Source: FEN-1219 sp036563665
GTDB taxonomy: Bacteria > Pseudomonadota > Gammaproteobacteria > Steroidobacterales > Rariloculaceae
Assembly (NCBI GenBank): GCA_036563665.1
Contig: DATCLY010000015.1
Coordinates: 27,143-91,142, forward strand
Length of the DNA: 64,000 nt
Direction of reading: 5' to 3'
Within the stretch, counting starts at the first letter, position 1, and every line of letters starts with the position of its first letter. A program made the translations under genes and the position numbers. The notes under the pieces are model-generated. The model made no database searches, had not been told where the DNA came from, and saw only the letters and a program-made list of their open reading frames with translations. Below, in pieces: positions 26,036-35,000 of this stretch.

Positions 26036-26985
26036 TCGCCGATCTGCTCGTGCAGGGCCTGCAGATGGCGCTGGTGCTGCTCGCGGCGCCGCTCTTCACG
26101 GGCTTCGTGCGCAAGGTGAAGGCGCGCCTGAACCGGCGCCGCGGTCCGTCCGTGTGGCAGCCCTATCGCGACCTCGCGCGGCTGCTCAGGAAGGAGGTGG
26201 TGCTCGCGGAGAACGCCTCGTGGCTGTTCCGCGTGGCGCCGTACCTGATCTTCGGGGCCACCTGGGTGGCGGCATCCCTCGTGCCGACGTTCGCGGCGGG
26301 CCTCACGTTCAGCTGGACGGCGGACCTGATCGCGATCGCGGCGCTGCTCGGCAGCGCCCGGTTCTTCCTCGCGCTCGCCGGCATGGACGTGGGCACGGCC
26401 TTCGGCGGCATCGGCTCGAGCCGCGAGGTGATGATCGCGACGCTGGCGGAGCCCGCCATGCTGCTCATGATCTTCACGCTCGCCCTGGTGGCGGGCTCGA
26501 CGCAGCTCGCGACCATCGCCGAGGTGATGACGCTGTCCGAGGTGGGCCTGCGCGTGTCGCTCGCCCTCGCGGCCGTGGCGCTGGTCATGGTGGCCATCGC
26601 GGAGAACGCCCGGATTCCCGTGGACAACCCCGCCACGCACCTCGAGCTCACGATGGTCCACGAGGCCATGGTGCTCGAGTACTCGGGCCGCCACCTCGCG
26701 CTGATCGAGCTCGCGGCGCAGCTGAAGCTCCTGCTCTACGTCTCGCTGATCGCCTGCGTGTTCCTGCCGTGGGGGCTCGCGGGCTCGGACTCGGGGCCGC
26801 TCGCCCACCTGCTCGGCGCTGCCACGTACGCCGGGAAGCTCTTCCTGGGCGGCGCCTCGTTAGCCCTGTTCGAGACCGTGGTCGCGAAGATGCGCGTGTT
26901 CCGCGTGCCGGAGTTCCTGGGCGCCGCGCTCATGCTGGGGCTCCTCGGCACGCTGCTGCTGTTCGTCTCGAGGACCACGCTGTGA
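26026..26985 (+). CDS. hyfC: Hydrogenase-4 subunit C-like (NuoH family) membrane subunit
   Basis: A 319-residue NuoH/HyfC-type protein that anchors the soluble arm in the membrane. The typical N-terminal loop is KARLNRRRGPSVWQPYRDLARLLRKE. The conserved acidic loop is AENARIPVDNPATHLELTMVHEAMVLEYSG, which in complex I faces the quinone cavity. The start overlaps hyfB and the stop overlaps hyfE (GTGA). Confidence 0.92.
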   Translation: MAVIADLLVQGLQMALVLLAAPLFTGFVRKVKARLNRRRGPSVWQPYRDLARLLRKEVVLAENASWLFRVAPYLIFGATWVAASLVPTFAAGLTFSWTADLIAIAALLGSARFFLALAGMDVGTAFGGIGSSREVMIATLAEPAMLLMIFTLALVAGSTQLATIAEVMTLSEVGLRVSLALAAVALVMVAIAENARIPVDNPATHLELTMVHEAMVLEYSGRHLALIELAAQLKLLLYVSLIACVFLPWGLAGSDSGPLAHLLGAATYAGKLFLGGASLALFETVVAKMRVFRVPEFLGAALMLGLLGTLLLFVSRTTL

Positions 26986-27647
26986 GCGAAGCGCTGACCC
27001 TCGACGTAGCACACCTCCTCGCGGGCGCGCTCGTGCTCGTGAGCTTCGTGCAGCTCTACCAGGACCGGCTCTACGCGCTGCTCAACACCTTCGCCGTGCA
27101 CGCGTTCGTGCTGGCGCTGTCGGTGGCCTGGCAGGCGTTGATCCAGAGTGCGCCGCACCTCTACGTGACGGCCGCGATCGCGCTGGTGTTCAAGGCCATC
27201 GTGATCCCCGTGGCGCTCCACCGGATCATCCAGCGCCTGGGGATCCACAAGGAGATCGAGCCCGTGGTGGGCATCGGCAAGACCATGCTGCTCGGCATCG
27301 GGCTCGTCGCGCTGTCGATGGTGGTGATGCTCGACGTCACGGCCACCGCCGATCCGCTCGCCCGCGAGGACGCGGCGTTCGCGCTGGCCGTGATCCTGCT
27401 CGGGCTCTTGCTCATGGTCACGCGCCGCAACGCCGTGAGCCAGGTGGTGGGCTTCATGTCGCTCGAGAACGGGCTCGTGCTCGCAGCCACGGGCGCCAAG
27501 GGCATGCCGCTCGTGGTGGAGATCAGCGTGGCGTTCTCGATCCTGATCGCGTTCATCGTGATCGGCATCTTCCTGTTCCGGATCCGCGAGCGCTTCGACA
27601 CGGTGGACGTGCACGCGCTCGACGCGCGCCGCGGGGAGCGGCTCTGA
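26982..27647 (+). CDS. hyfE: Hydrogenase-4 subunit E-like membrane subunit
   Basis: A 221-residue protein with about six to seven helices; its C-terminal part resembles NuoK (GFMSLENGLVLAATG with the membrane Glu, ILIAFIVIGIFLFRIRERF). HyfE is the small membrane subunit found in hydrogenase-4 and related complexes but not in simple formate hydrogenlyase. Its GTG start overlaps the hyfC stop; hyfF starts three bases after its stop. Confidence 0.9.
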   Translation: MSEALTLDVAHLLAGALVLVSFVQLYQDRLYALLNTFAVHAFVLALSVAWQALIQSAPHLYVTAAIALVFKAIVIPVALHRIIQRLGIHKEIEPVVGIGKTMLLGIGLVALSMVVMLDVTATADPLAREDAAFALAVILLGLLLMVTRRNAVSQVVGFMSLENGLVLAATGAKGMPLVVEISVAFSILIAFIVIGIFLFRIRERFDTVDVHALDARRGERL

Positions 27648-27649
27648 CC

Positions 27650-29089
27650 ATGCTCGACCCGGTCGCAGCCGTGCTCGGCATCCCGGCGGTCGCCGCCGCG
27701 CTGCTGGCCGCCCTGCCGGGCTACCGCCTCGGCGCCCGGCTCAACGTGCTCGCCGCGCTGCTCACGATGCTGGCGGCGTTCTCGCTGTTCGTCGTAGAGC
27801 GGCCCGAGCCCGGCACGTACCTGCTCGTGGACGACCTCAACATCGTGTTCGTGGCGCTGAACACGTTCGTCGCCTTCACCACCAGCGTGTTCAGCGCGAG
27901 CTACATCGCCCACGAGCTCGAGATCGGCCGCCTGACCCCCGTCTACGTGCGGTTCTACCACGCGATCTATCAGGTGCTGATGTTCGCGATGAACCTCGCG
28001 CTGCTCTCGAACAACGTGGGGCTCATGTGGGTGGCCATCGAGCTCGCGACGCTCACCACCGTGGTGATGGTGGGCATCTACCGCACCCACGAGGCGCTCG
28101 AGGCGGCCTGGAAGTACTTCATCCTGGGCAGCGTAGGTATCGGCCTCGCGCTGTTCGGCACGATCCTGGTGTACATGGCCGCCCTGCCCGTGGTGGGCGA
28201 AGGCCTCGCGGCCATGACCTGGACCGAGCTCATGCTGTCCGCGGGCGCGTTCGATCCGGCGCTGCTGAACGTCGCGTTCGTGTTCCTGCTGCTCGGCTAC
28301 GGCACGAAGGTGGGCCTCGCGCCGCTGCACGCCTGGCTGCCGGACGCGCACGCCGAGGGCCCGACGCCCATCTCCGCCGTGCTCTCCGGGCTCCTGCTCA
28401 ACGTGGCGCTGTTCGCGCTGCTGCGCTTCAAGATGCTGCTCGCGAACAACCCCGAGGCGATCGCGGCCGGCTCGCTGCTCGTGACGATGGGCTTGACGTC
28501 GCTCGTGTTCGCGGCGCTCATGCTGTACCGGCGCTTCGACATCAAGCGGCTGTTCGCGTATTCGTCCATCGAGCACATGGGCATCATCGCGTTCGCGTTC
28601 GGCATGGGGGGACCGCTCGCGAACTTCGCGGGGCTGCTGCACATGGTGATGCACAGCCTCACGAAGTCGGCCATCTTCTTCGCCGTCGGCCACGTCGCGC
28701 AGGTGAAGGGCACGCAGAAGATCCCGGACATCCGCGGCCTCACGGAGTCGCACCCGTGGCTCGGCTGGGGGCTCGTGCTCGGCGTGGTCGCCATCATGGG
28801 GCTGCCGCCGTTCGGCATCTTCATGAGCGAGTTCCTGGTCGTGAGCTCCACGTTCGCCCGCGAGCCGCTGCTCGCGATCCCGCTGGTGGCGGGCATCCTG
28901 ATCGCGCTCGGCGCGCTGCTCGCGCGCCTGCAGGGGCTCGCCTTCGGCGCCCCGCACGGCAGCACGGCGCGCATCGAGGCGTCGCTCGTGCCGCTGTTCG
29001 CGCACCTCGCGCTCGTGCTCGGGGCCGGGCTGTACCTGCCGGCGCCACTGGTCGCCTGGTTCCAGAACGTCGCGAACCTTCTGGGCTGA
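27650..29089 (+). CDS. hyfF: Hydrogenase-4 subunit F-like antiporter subunit
   Basis: A 479-residue second antiporter-like subunit. Motifs: WVAIELATLTTVVMVGIYRTHEALEAAWKYFILG (conserved Glu and Lys), GYGTKVGLAPLHAWLPDAHAEGPTPISAVLSG and MHSLTKSAIFFAVGHVAQVKGT. Having both HyfB and HyfF gives the complex two putative ion channels. It is separated from hyfG by three bases. Confidence 0.92.
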   Translation: MLDPVAAVLGIPAVAAALLAALPGYRLGARLNVLAALLTMLAAFSLFVVERPEPGTYLLVDDLNIVFVALNTFVAFTTSVFSASYIAHELEIGRLTPVYVRFYHAIYQVLMFAMNLALLSNNVGLMWVAIELATLTTVVMVGIYRTHEALEAAWKYFILGSVGIGLALFGTILVYMAALPVVGEGLAAMTWTELMLSAGAFDPALLNVAFVFLLLGYGTKVGLAPLHAWLPDAHAEGPTPISAVLSGLLLNVALFALLRFKMLLANNPEAIAAGSLLVTMGLTSLVFAALMLYRRFDIKRLFAYSSIEHMGIIAFAFGMGGPLANFAGLLHMVMHSLTKSAIFFAVGHVAQVKGTQKIPDIRGLTESHPWLGWGLVLGVVAIMGLPPFGIFMSEFLVVSSTFAREPLLAIPLVAGILIALGALLARLQGLAFGAPHGSTARIEASLVPLFAHLALVLGAGLYLPAPLVAWFQNVANLLG

Positions 29090-29092
29090 GCC

Positions 29093-30625
29093 ATGGACGC
29101 ACCCGAGTCGCCGTTCGCCACCCTGGGCCGTTCGCTCGGCGAGCACGGGCCCTGGCGCCGCCTGGTCGCCGACGAGGCCGCGTGGCTCAGGATCGGCGAT
29201 CGGCTCGTGACGGGCGAGCTCGCGCTGCTCGGCCTGTGGGGCGCGCCGGACGCGGTCTACGCGGCGTTGTTCGACGGGCACGGCGCGGCGATCGTGAGCC
29301 TCGACTGCCCCGACGGCCGCTTCCCGTCGCTCGCGCGCGCGCACGCGCCGGCCCAGCGCCTCGAGCGCGCGATCCGCGATCTCTTCGGGCTCACGCCCGA
29401 GGGCCTGCCCGATGCGCGGCCGTGGCTCGATCATGGCCGCTGGGGCACCGTGGCGCCGTTGGCGGGCCCGCGCGACGCGATCCCGACACGCGATGCCGCC
29501 GCCGGCGGCCCGGCGTACCCCTTCCTGCCGGCGGAAGGCGAAGGCCTGCACCAGATCCCCGTCGGCCCCGTGCACGCCGGCATCATCGAGCCCGGCCACT
29601 TCCGCTTCACGGTGAACGGCGAGACCGTCGTGCGCCTCGAGCAGCGGCTCGGCTACGTGCACAAAGGCATCGAGGCGCTCCTGCGCGGCGCGGACCTCGA
29701 GCGCGCGGCGCAGCTCGCGGGGCGCACGTCGGGCGACAGCACGGTGGCGTACGCGTACGCGTTCGCCCGCGCCGCGGAAGGCGCGCTCGGCGTCGAGGCG
29801 CCGCCGCGCGCGCAGTGGCTGCGGGCGCTCATGGCCGAGCTCGAGCGCCTCGCGAATCACCTGGGCGACATCGGCGCGGTCTGCAACGACGCCGCGTTCG
29901 CGCTCATGCACACGCACACGGGCATCCTGCGCGAGCGCGTGCTGCGCGCCGCGGACGCCTGCTTCGGTCACCGCCTCATGCGCGACCGCGTGGTGCCCGG
30001 GGGCGTCGCCTGCGACCTGGACGATGCCGGCAGGCGCACCCTCGCCGCGCTCGTCGCCGAGATCCGCCGCCGCTTCCCGGCGCTGATCGAGCTCTACGAC
30101 AACACCGCGTCGCTGCAGGACCGCACCGTCGGCGCGGGCCTGCTCGCCCCGTCGCTCGCGCGCGAGTACGCGGCCGGCGGGTTCGTGGGACGGGCCGCCG
30201 GGCGCGCCTTCGACGCGCGCCGCGCGCTGTCCTACCCGCCGTACGACGAGCTGCGCTTCGACGTGCCCGTGCTCACGCAAGGCGACGTGGACGCGCGCGT
30301 GCGCATCCGCATCGCCGAGGTGGAGCAGAGCTTGGGGCTCGTGGAGCAGATCGTCGACCGGCTACCGGGCGGCGCGCTGCGGACGGCGCTGCCGCGGCTC
30401 GGCGCCGGGGAGGCGCGCGAAGGCGTCGCGGTGGTTGAAGGGTTCCGCGGCGACGTGCTGGTCTTTCTGGAGCTCGCGGGCGACGCGATCCGGCGCTGCC
30501 ATCTCCGCGACCCGTCGTGGTTCCAGTGGCCGCTGCTCGAGGCCGCGATCGAGGGCAACATCGTGGCGGACTTTCCGCTGTGCAACAAATCGTTCAACTG
30601 CTCCTATTCGGGCCATGACCTGTAG
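29093..30625 (+). CDS. hyfG-like: Hydrogenase-4 large-subunit-like protein lacking most Ni-Fe ligands
   Basis: A 510-residue protein joining a NuoC/HycE-N-like region (~1-130) to a NuoD/hydrogenase large-subunit fold (EPGHFRFTVNGETVVRLEQRLGYVHKGIE; ELERLANHLGDIGAVCND). In [NiFe] hydrogenases the metal is held by RxCGxC and DPCxxC. Here the first motif reads R211-T-S213-G-D-S216, with both cysteines replaced by serine. The C terminus reads FNCSYSGHDL, keeping C503 but with Ser506 where the last Cys should be. The protein therefore almost surely has no Ni-Fe site. It matches the 'energy-converting hydrogenase related' (Ehr) type, whose electron donor or acceptor is unsettled. Confidence 0.88.
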   Translation: MDAPESPFATLGRSLGEHGPWRRLVADEAAWLRIGDRLVTGELALLGLWGAPDAVYAALFDGHGAAIVSLDCPDGRFPSLARAHAPAQRLERAIRDLFGLTPEGLPDARPWLDHGRWGTVAPLAGPRDAIPTRDAAAGGPAYPFLPAEGEGLHQIPVGPVHAGIIEPGHFRFTVNGETVVRLEQRLGYVHKGIEALLRGADLERAAQLAGRTSGDSTVAYAYAFARAAEGALGVEAPPRAQWLRALMAELERLANHLGDIGAVCNDAAFALMHTHTGILRERVLRAADACFGHRLMRDRVVPGGVACDLDDAGRRTLAALVAEIRRRFPALIELYDNTASLQDRTVGAGLLAPSLAREYAAGGFVGRAAGRAFDARRALSYPPYDELRFDVPVLTQGDVDARVRIRIAEVEQSLGLVEQIVDRLPGGALRTALPRLGAGEAREGVAVVEGFRGDVLVFLELAGDAIRRCHLRDPSWFQWPLLEAAIEGNIVADFPLCNKSFNCSYSGHDL

Positions 30626-30631
30626 CGAAAC

Positions 30632-30707
30632 ATCGCGCCTGGAAAGGCGCTCCCACCCTGCGAGGACGCGTCCCTTCAAGGTGGGAGCGGCTTTCCAGCC
30701 GCGATCC
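30632..30707. repeat. Inverted pair of REP-like palindromes inside the hyf-like operon
   Basis: An inverted copy (CGCGCCTGGAAAGGCGCTCC, 30632-30657) and a forward copy (GTGGGAGCGGCTTTCCAGCC, from 30681) fill the 108-base gap between hyfG and hyfI, the only gap in an operon whose other genes overlap or nearly touch. The two copies use different stem bases (GCGCC and CGGCT). Confidence 0.82.
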
Positions 30708-30733
30708 TTCCCGCAACGATTGCGACGACGCTC

Positions 30734-31258
30734 ATGCGCAAGCTGCTGTTCGAAAGCCTGCTGAAGCCGCCCGTCACCGAGCCCTCCCCCGGCGCCGACG
30801 ACGCCGCGCTCGCCGAGGTCGGCGCCGCGCTCGAGCGCGCGGCGCGCGCGCGCCTCGGCCGCAGCCTCGCCATCCGCGAGGTGGACGCGGGCTCCTGCAA
30901 CGGCTGCGAGCTCGAGATCCACGCGCTGAACAACGCGTTCTACGACCTCGAGCGGTTCGGCCTGCGCTTCGTCGCCTCGCCCCGCCATGCCGACGTGCTG
31001 CTCGTGACCGGCCCCGTCACCAAGAACATGCGTGAGGCGCTCGAGCGCACCTACCACGCGACGCCGAGCCCGAAATGGGTGGTGGCCGCGGGCGACTGCG
31101 CCGTGAACGGCGGGCTGTTCGCGGGCAGCTACGCCGTCGAGGGCGGCGTCGCGAGCGTCGTGCCGGTGGACCTGCACATCCCCGGCTGCCCGCCGCGCCC
31201 GGTGGAGCTGCTGCGCGGGCTGCTCGCCCTGCTCGAAACCTCGGCGCGCGGAAGGTAG
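30734..31258 (+). CDS. hyfI: Hydrogenase small-subunit-like (NuoB/HyfI) Fe-S protein
   Basis: A 174-residue soluble subunit with all four ligands of the proximal [4Fe-4S] (N2-type) cluster: C55 and C58 in GSCNGCELEI, C122 in GDCAVNGG and C152 in PGCPPRP. So the electron-carrying small subunit is intact although the large subunit has lost its Ni-Fe site. The ATG at 30734 lacks a clear Shine-Dalgarno and follows the REP pair. No HyfA/HyfH ferredoxin subunits and no hyp maturation genes follow. Confidence 0.9.
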   Translation: MRKLLFESLLKPPVTEPSPGADDAALAEVGAALERAARARLGRSLAIREVDAGSCNGCELEIHALNNAFYDLERFGLRFVASPRHADVLLVTGPVTKNMREALERTYHATPSPKWVVAAGDCAVNGGLFAGSYAVEGGVASVVPVDLHIPGCPPRPVELLRGLLALLETSARGR

Positions 31259-31268
31259 AAGCAGCCGC

Positions 31269-31898
31269 TCACTCGCCACGCCGGGCGCGCCCGGCCGCGG
31301 GATTGGCGAGCGCGTTGAGCCGCTCGGCGCCGTCGAGGAGCTCCGCCGCCACCTCGGCGATCTTCCGCCGCTGCGAGCGGGCCTGCTCGCGCAGCCGCTC
31401 GAAGGCGGTGTCGCGATCGAGCCTGAGCCGCTCCATCAGCACGCCGACCGCCATGCTGACGTCACGGCTCTGCTGCAAGGCCGTCGACAGGTGGGCTTCC
31501 TTCTCCCGTAGCTGGCGCAGCTCCGCCGCGCGCGCCACCGCGGCGTCGATGGTGGGAACGCATTGCCGCATGTCGGCCGGCTTCACGACATAGGCGAGCG
31601 CGCCCGCCGCCGCTGCGCGGCGAACGATCGCCTCGTCCTCGTGCAGGGTGAGAAATACGAAGGGCACGCCGAACTGGTCGCGCAGCAGCGCAGCGAGATC
31701 GAGCCCCGAAGCGCCGGGCAGCCCGATGTCGAGCACCGCGAGATCCGGCGTTGCCGCCGAGACCGCGGCGATCGCCTCCTCGGCGTTGTCGGCGTTCGAC
31801 GCTTCGTAGCCGGCCCGCCGCAGGACTTCCGTGATCAGCGAGAGCATCGCGCGGTCGTCGTCCACGACCAGGATGCGTTTCCCTTCGCGTTTCGTCAT
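31269..31898 (-). CDS. Response regulator with ANTAR RNA-binding output domain
   Basis: A 209-residue regulator. The receiver has VVDDDRAM, phospho-acceptor D57 (VLDIGLPG), T84 and K106 (VVKPADM). A coiled coil leads to a C-terminal ANTAR domain (about 140-195: SRDVSMAVGVLMERLRLDRDTAFERLREQA). ANTAR proteins such as AmiR/NasR bind tandem RNA hairpins to block termination. The ATG at 31898 gives the standard receiver start; an upstream start would add 27 uncharacteristic residues. It is convergent with hyfI and downstream of the calcium-repeat gene. No histidine kinase is nearby. Confidence 0.88.
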   Translation of the reverse strand: MTKREGKRILVVDDDRAMLSLITEVLRRAGYEASNADNAEEAIAAVSAATPDLAVLDIGLPGASGLDLAALLRDQFGVPFVFLTLHEDEAIVRRAAAAGALAYVVKPADMRQCVPTIDAAVARAAELRQLREKEAHLSTALQQSRDVSMAVGVLMERLRLDRDTAFERLREQARSQRRKIAEVAAELLDGAERLNALANPAAGRARRGE

Positions 31899-31988
31899 CC
31901 AATCGTTTCGATCGGCTCCCTGCCCGTCATTATCACCGCATACGACGACGCGCGCCCGATCGTCCCGCGACGGGCGCACGGAGCGGTA

Positions 31989-32037
31989 AGGCGGCCCGGC
32001 GCGCCCGCGGGAGAGGGCGGGACGCGCCGGGCGGCCT
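31989..32037 (-). terminator. Long hairpin just after the calcium-repeat gene
   Basis: About 20 bp of nearly perfect stem (AGGCGGCCCGGCGCG... against ...CGCGCCGGGCGGCCT, one mismatch and one bulge) with an eight-base loop, beginning three bases past the stop codon of the 1705-residue protein. No strong T-run. Confidence 0.6.
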
Positions 32038-32039
32038 CG

Positions 32040-35000
32040 TCAACGCTTGCCGATCCGGCCGAACCCGGTGGTCAGGCCCACGCCGATGAAGCGCGCGTCC
32101 TCGTCGAAGCCGTCGACGCCGACGCCGACCGCGAGCCGCGAGCTCACGTGCCAGCGCAACCCGGCGCCGAGGGCCAGCTGATTGCCGTGCACGTCCTCGT
32201 GGTCGACGCGGGCGCTGCTCGCGCTCGTGCGTAGCGACGCATAGCCGGCCTTGACGTACGCGTCGAGCTTGCCGTCCGCCAGGCGGAACAGATAGCCGCC
32301 GAACAGCGCAGGCACCTCGTAGTCGAGCGCCTCCTCGCCGCGGATGGCGGGATTGCGGCTCTGCAGGCCTGCGCCGCCGAGGTCGCTGTACGAGAGCTCC
32401 GCGAACCAGCGCTCGGTGAAGCGGTAGCCGATGGTGAGCTTGTAGCTCGTGTCCGAGTCGTCCGCGACGCGCCACGTCGAGCGGCTGTCGTCGGGATCGA
32501 GGCCGGAGCGGCCGAGCGCGAAGCCGGCATAGAGGCACCCGTCCGCGACCCTGCCGCCGGGCTCGCACGCGGGCGTCTCGGCCTGCCCCCGCGCGGGCGA
32601 CAAGCCCGCGAGCAGCGCCGCCGCGAGCGCGGCGAGCGGCAGGGCCGTGACGCGGCGGCGCGTGCGCAGCAGCACCGCCAGCGCCAGGGCCAGCAACGCC
32701 GGCACGCTCGTGCTGCCGCCGCCACCGCCCTCGAGCGACGCCCGCAGGCCCGGATCCTTCTGGTGGCGGTCGTCGATGCCGTCGGCGTTGAAGTCGCCGT
32801 CCTCGTCGCCGTCGACGATGCCGTCGCCGTCGCTGTCCGGGTCGCGGTAGTCGGGCAGACCGTCGCCGTCGAGGTCCTGCGTGCGCAACAGCGCGTCGTC
32901 CACGCCGTCGCCGTCCGCGTCGACGCCGCCCGTCTGATCGACGTCGATGGCGTCGTCGATGCCGTCGCCGTCCGCGTCGCCGCCGGAGAGCGCCACGAGC
33001 AGCATCTCGTCGGCGTCGCTCAAGCCGTCGTTGTCGCTGTCGGCGTCGAGCCGATCCGGGATGCCGTCGCCGTCGCTGTCCGCATCGGCGTAGCGATCGT
33101 CGATGCCGTCGCCGTCGGCGTCGGGGCCGCCGGTCACGGTGGCGTCGACGGCGTCGTCGATGCCGTCGAGGTCGACGTCCAGGCCGAGGAGCGCCGGGCG
33201 GCGAGACTCGAGGCGATCGGGCAACCCGTCGCCGTCGGCGTCGCGGTCGAGCCGGTCCGGCGTGCCGTCGCCGTCGCTGTCCTCGTCGCCTTCGACCGCG
33301 TCGGGGATGCCGTCGTTGTCGTCGTCGCCGTCGAGCTCCGAAGGCACGCCGTCGCCGTCCGCGTCGCGCCGCGAGCCGTGCTGACCCGGCTCCTGATCGA
33401 CGATGTCGTCGATGCCGTCGCCGTCGGAGTCCCCGAGGCCGTCGATGCGCCCGTCGCCGTCCGCGTCGAGCAAGGCATACGCCGTGCTCTCGATGTCGTA
33501 CACGCCGTCTCCATTGCTGTCGAGGTCCAGGTAATCGGGCACGCCGTCGCCGTCGAGGTCGCGCGGGAAGTGCGTGGGCGGCGTGCCGGGCTCGGCCAGG
33601 CCGTCCTCGTCGCCGACGAAGCCGGCGCCTTCGACCACGTCGAAGAGGCCGTCGCCGTCGCTGTCGAGGTCGCGATAGTCGGCCACGCCGTCGCCGTCCG
33701 TGTCGCGGCCGATGGCGGCATCGTCCACGCCGTCGCCGTTCACGTCGGGCCCGCCGGTGTAGTCCACGTCCCAGGCGTCGTCGATGCCGTCGCCGTCGGC
33801 GTCCGCGCCGCTCGCGCCCGACTCGGCGCGATCGCTCACGCCGTCGCCGTCGCTGTCCTCGTCGCGCACATCGGGCACGCCGTCGTGATCGGTGTCGCGC
33901 AGGCGGAGCCCGTCGTCGATGCCGTCGCCGTCGAGGTCCGGGCCGCCGGTCGTGTCGGCATCCCAGGCGTCGTCGATGCCGTCGCCGTCCTCGTCGGCTC
34001 CCGCCGCACCCGCCTCGATGGCGTCGGGCAGGCCGTCGCCATCGCCGTCGGCGTCGAGGTGATCGGGCAGGTTGTCGAAGTCGGCGTCCGGCAGCCGCAC
34101 GTCGTCGTCGATGCCGTCGCCGTCATCGTCGCGCCCGCCCGTCGCGTCCACGTCGAAGAGGTCGGGGATGCCGTCGCCGTCGGCGTCGACATCGAGCCCC
34201 GCGTACTCGAGGCGGTCGAGCACGCCGTCGCCGTCGCTGTCGACGTCCTCGAAGTCGGCCTTGCCGTCGCCGTCGCTATCGAAGTTGCCTTCGATGATGT
34301 CGGGGATGCCATCGCGGTCCTCGTCGACGGAGGCATCGAGATAGTCGGGCTTGCCGTCGCCGTCGGCGTCGCTGGTGCCCTCGGTCCAGTTGTCGATGCC
34401 GTCGCCGTCGACGTCGAGATCGAACCGATCGATCACGTTGTCGCCGTCGAGGTCGCTGCCCGGCGGGTGCCGGTCCGCGTCGGCCACGTCGTTGATGCCG
34501 TCACCGTCGCCGTCCGCGCCGTTGTCGGCCGTGCCATCGCCGTCCACGTCCACGTCGGCGCCGTCGGGAATGCCGTCGCCGTCGATGTCCGGGTTGCCGT
34601 CGTTCGGATCGAACGCATCCGGCAGGCCGTCGCCGTCCGCGTCCGCCCGGTCGTCCACCACGTCCGCGGTGTCGCCGATGCCGTCGCCGTCGGCGTCGCC
34701 GTCGCCTACGTCGTCGGCGTCCACGGCGTCGCGGATGCCGTCGCCGTCGCCGTCCGTCCCGTTGTCGGCCGTGCCGTCACCGTCCACGTCCACGTCGGCG
34801 CCGTCGGGAATCCCGTCCCCGTCGATGTCCGGGTTGGCGTCGTTCGGATCGAGCACGTCGGGCAGACCGTCGAGGTCGGCGTCCGCGGGCCGCGAGGCGG
34901 GATCCGTCGGGTCGCTGCCCTCGGCGGCCTCCACGGCGTCGGACACGCCGTCGTTGTCGGAGTCCTCGTCGCGCGCGTCGTCGATGCCGTCGCCGTCGCT

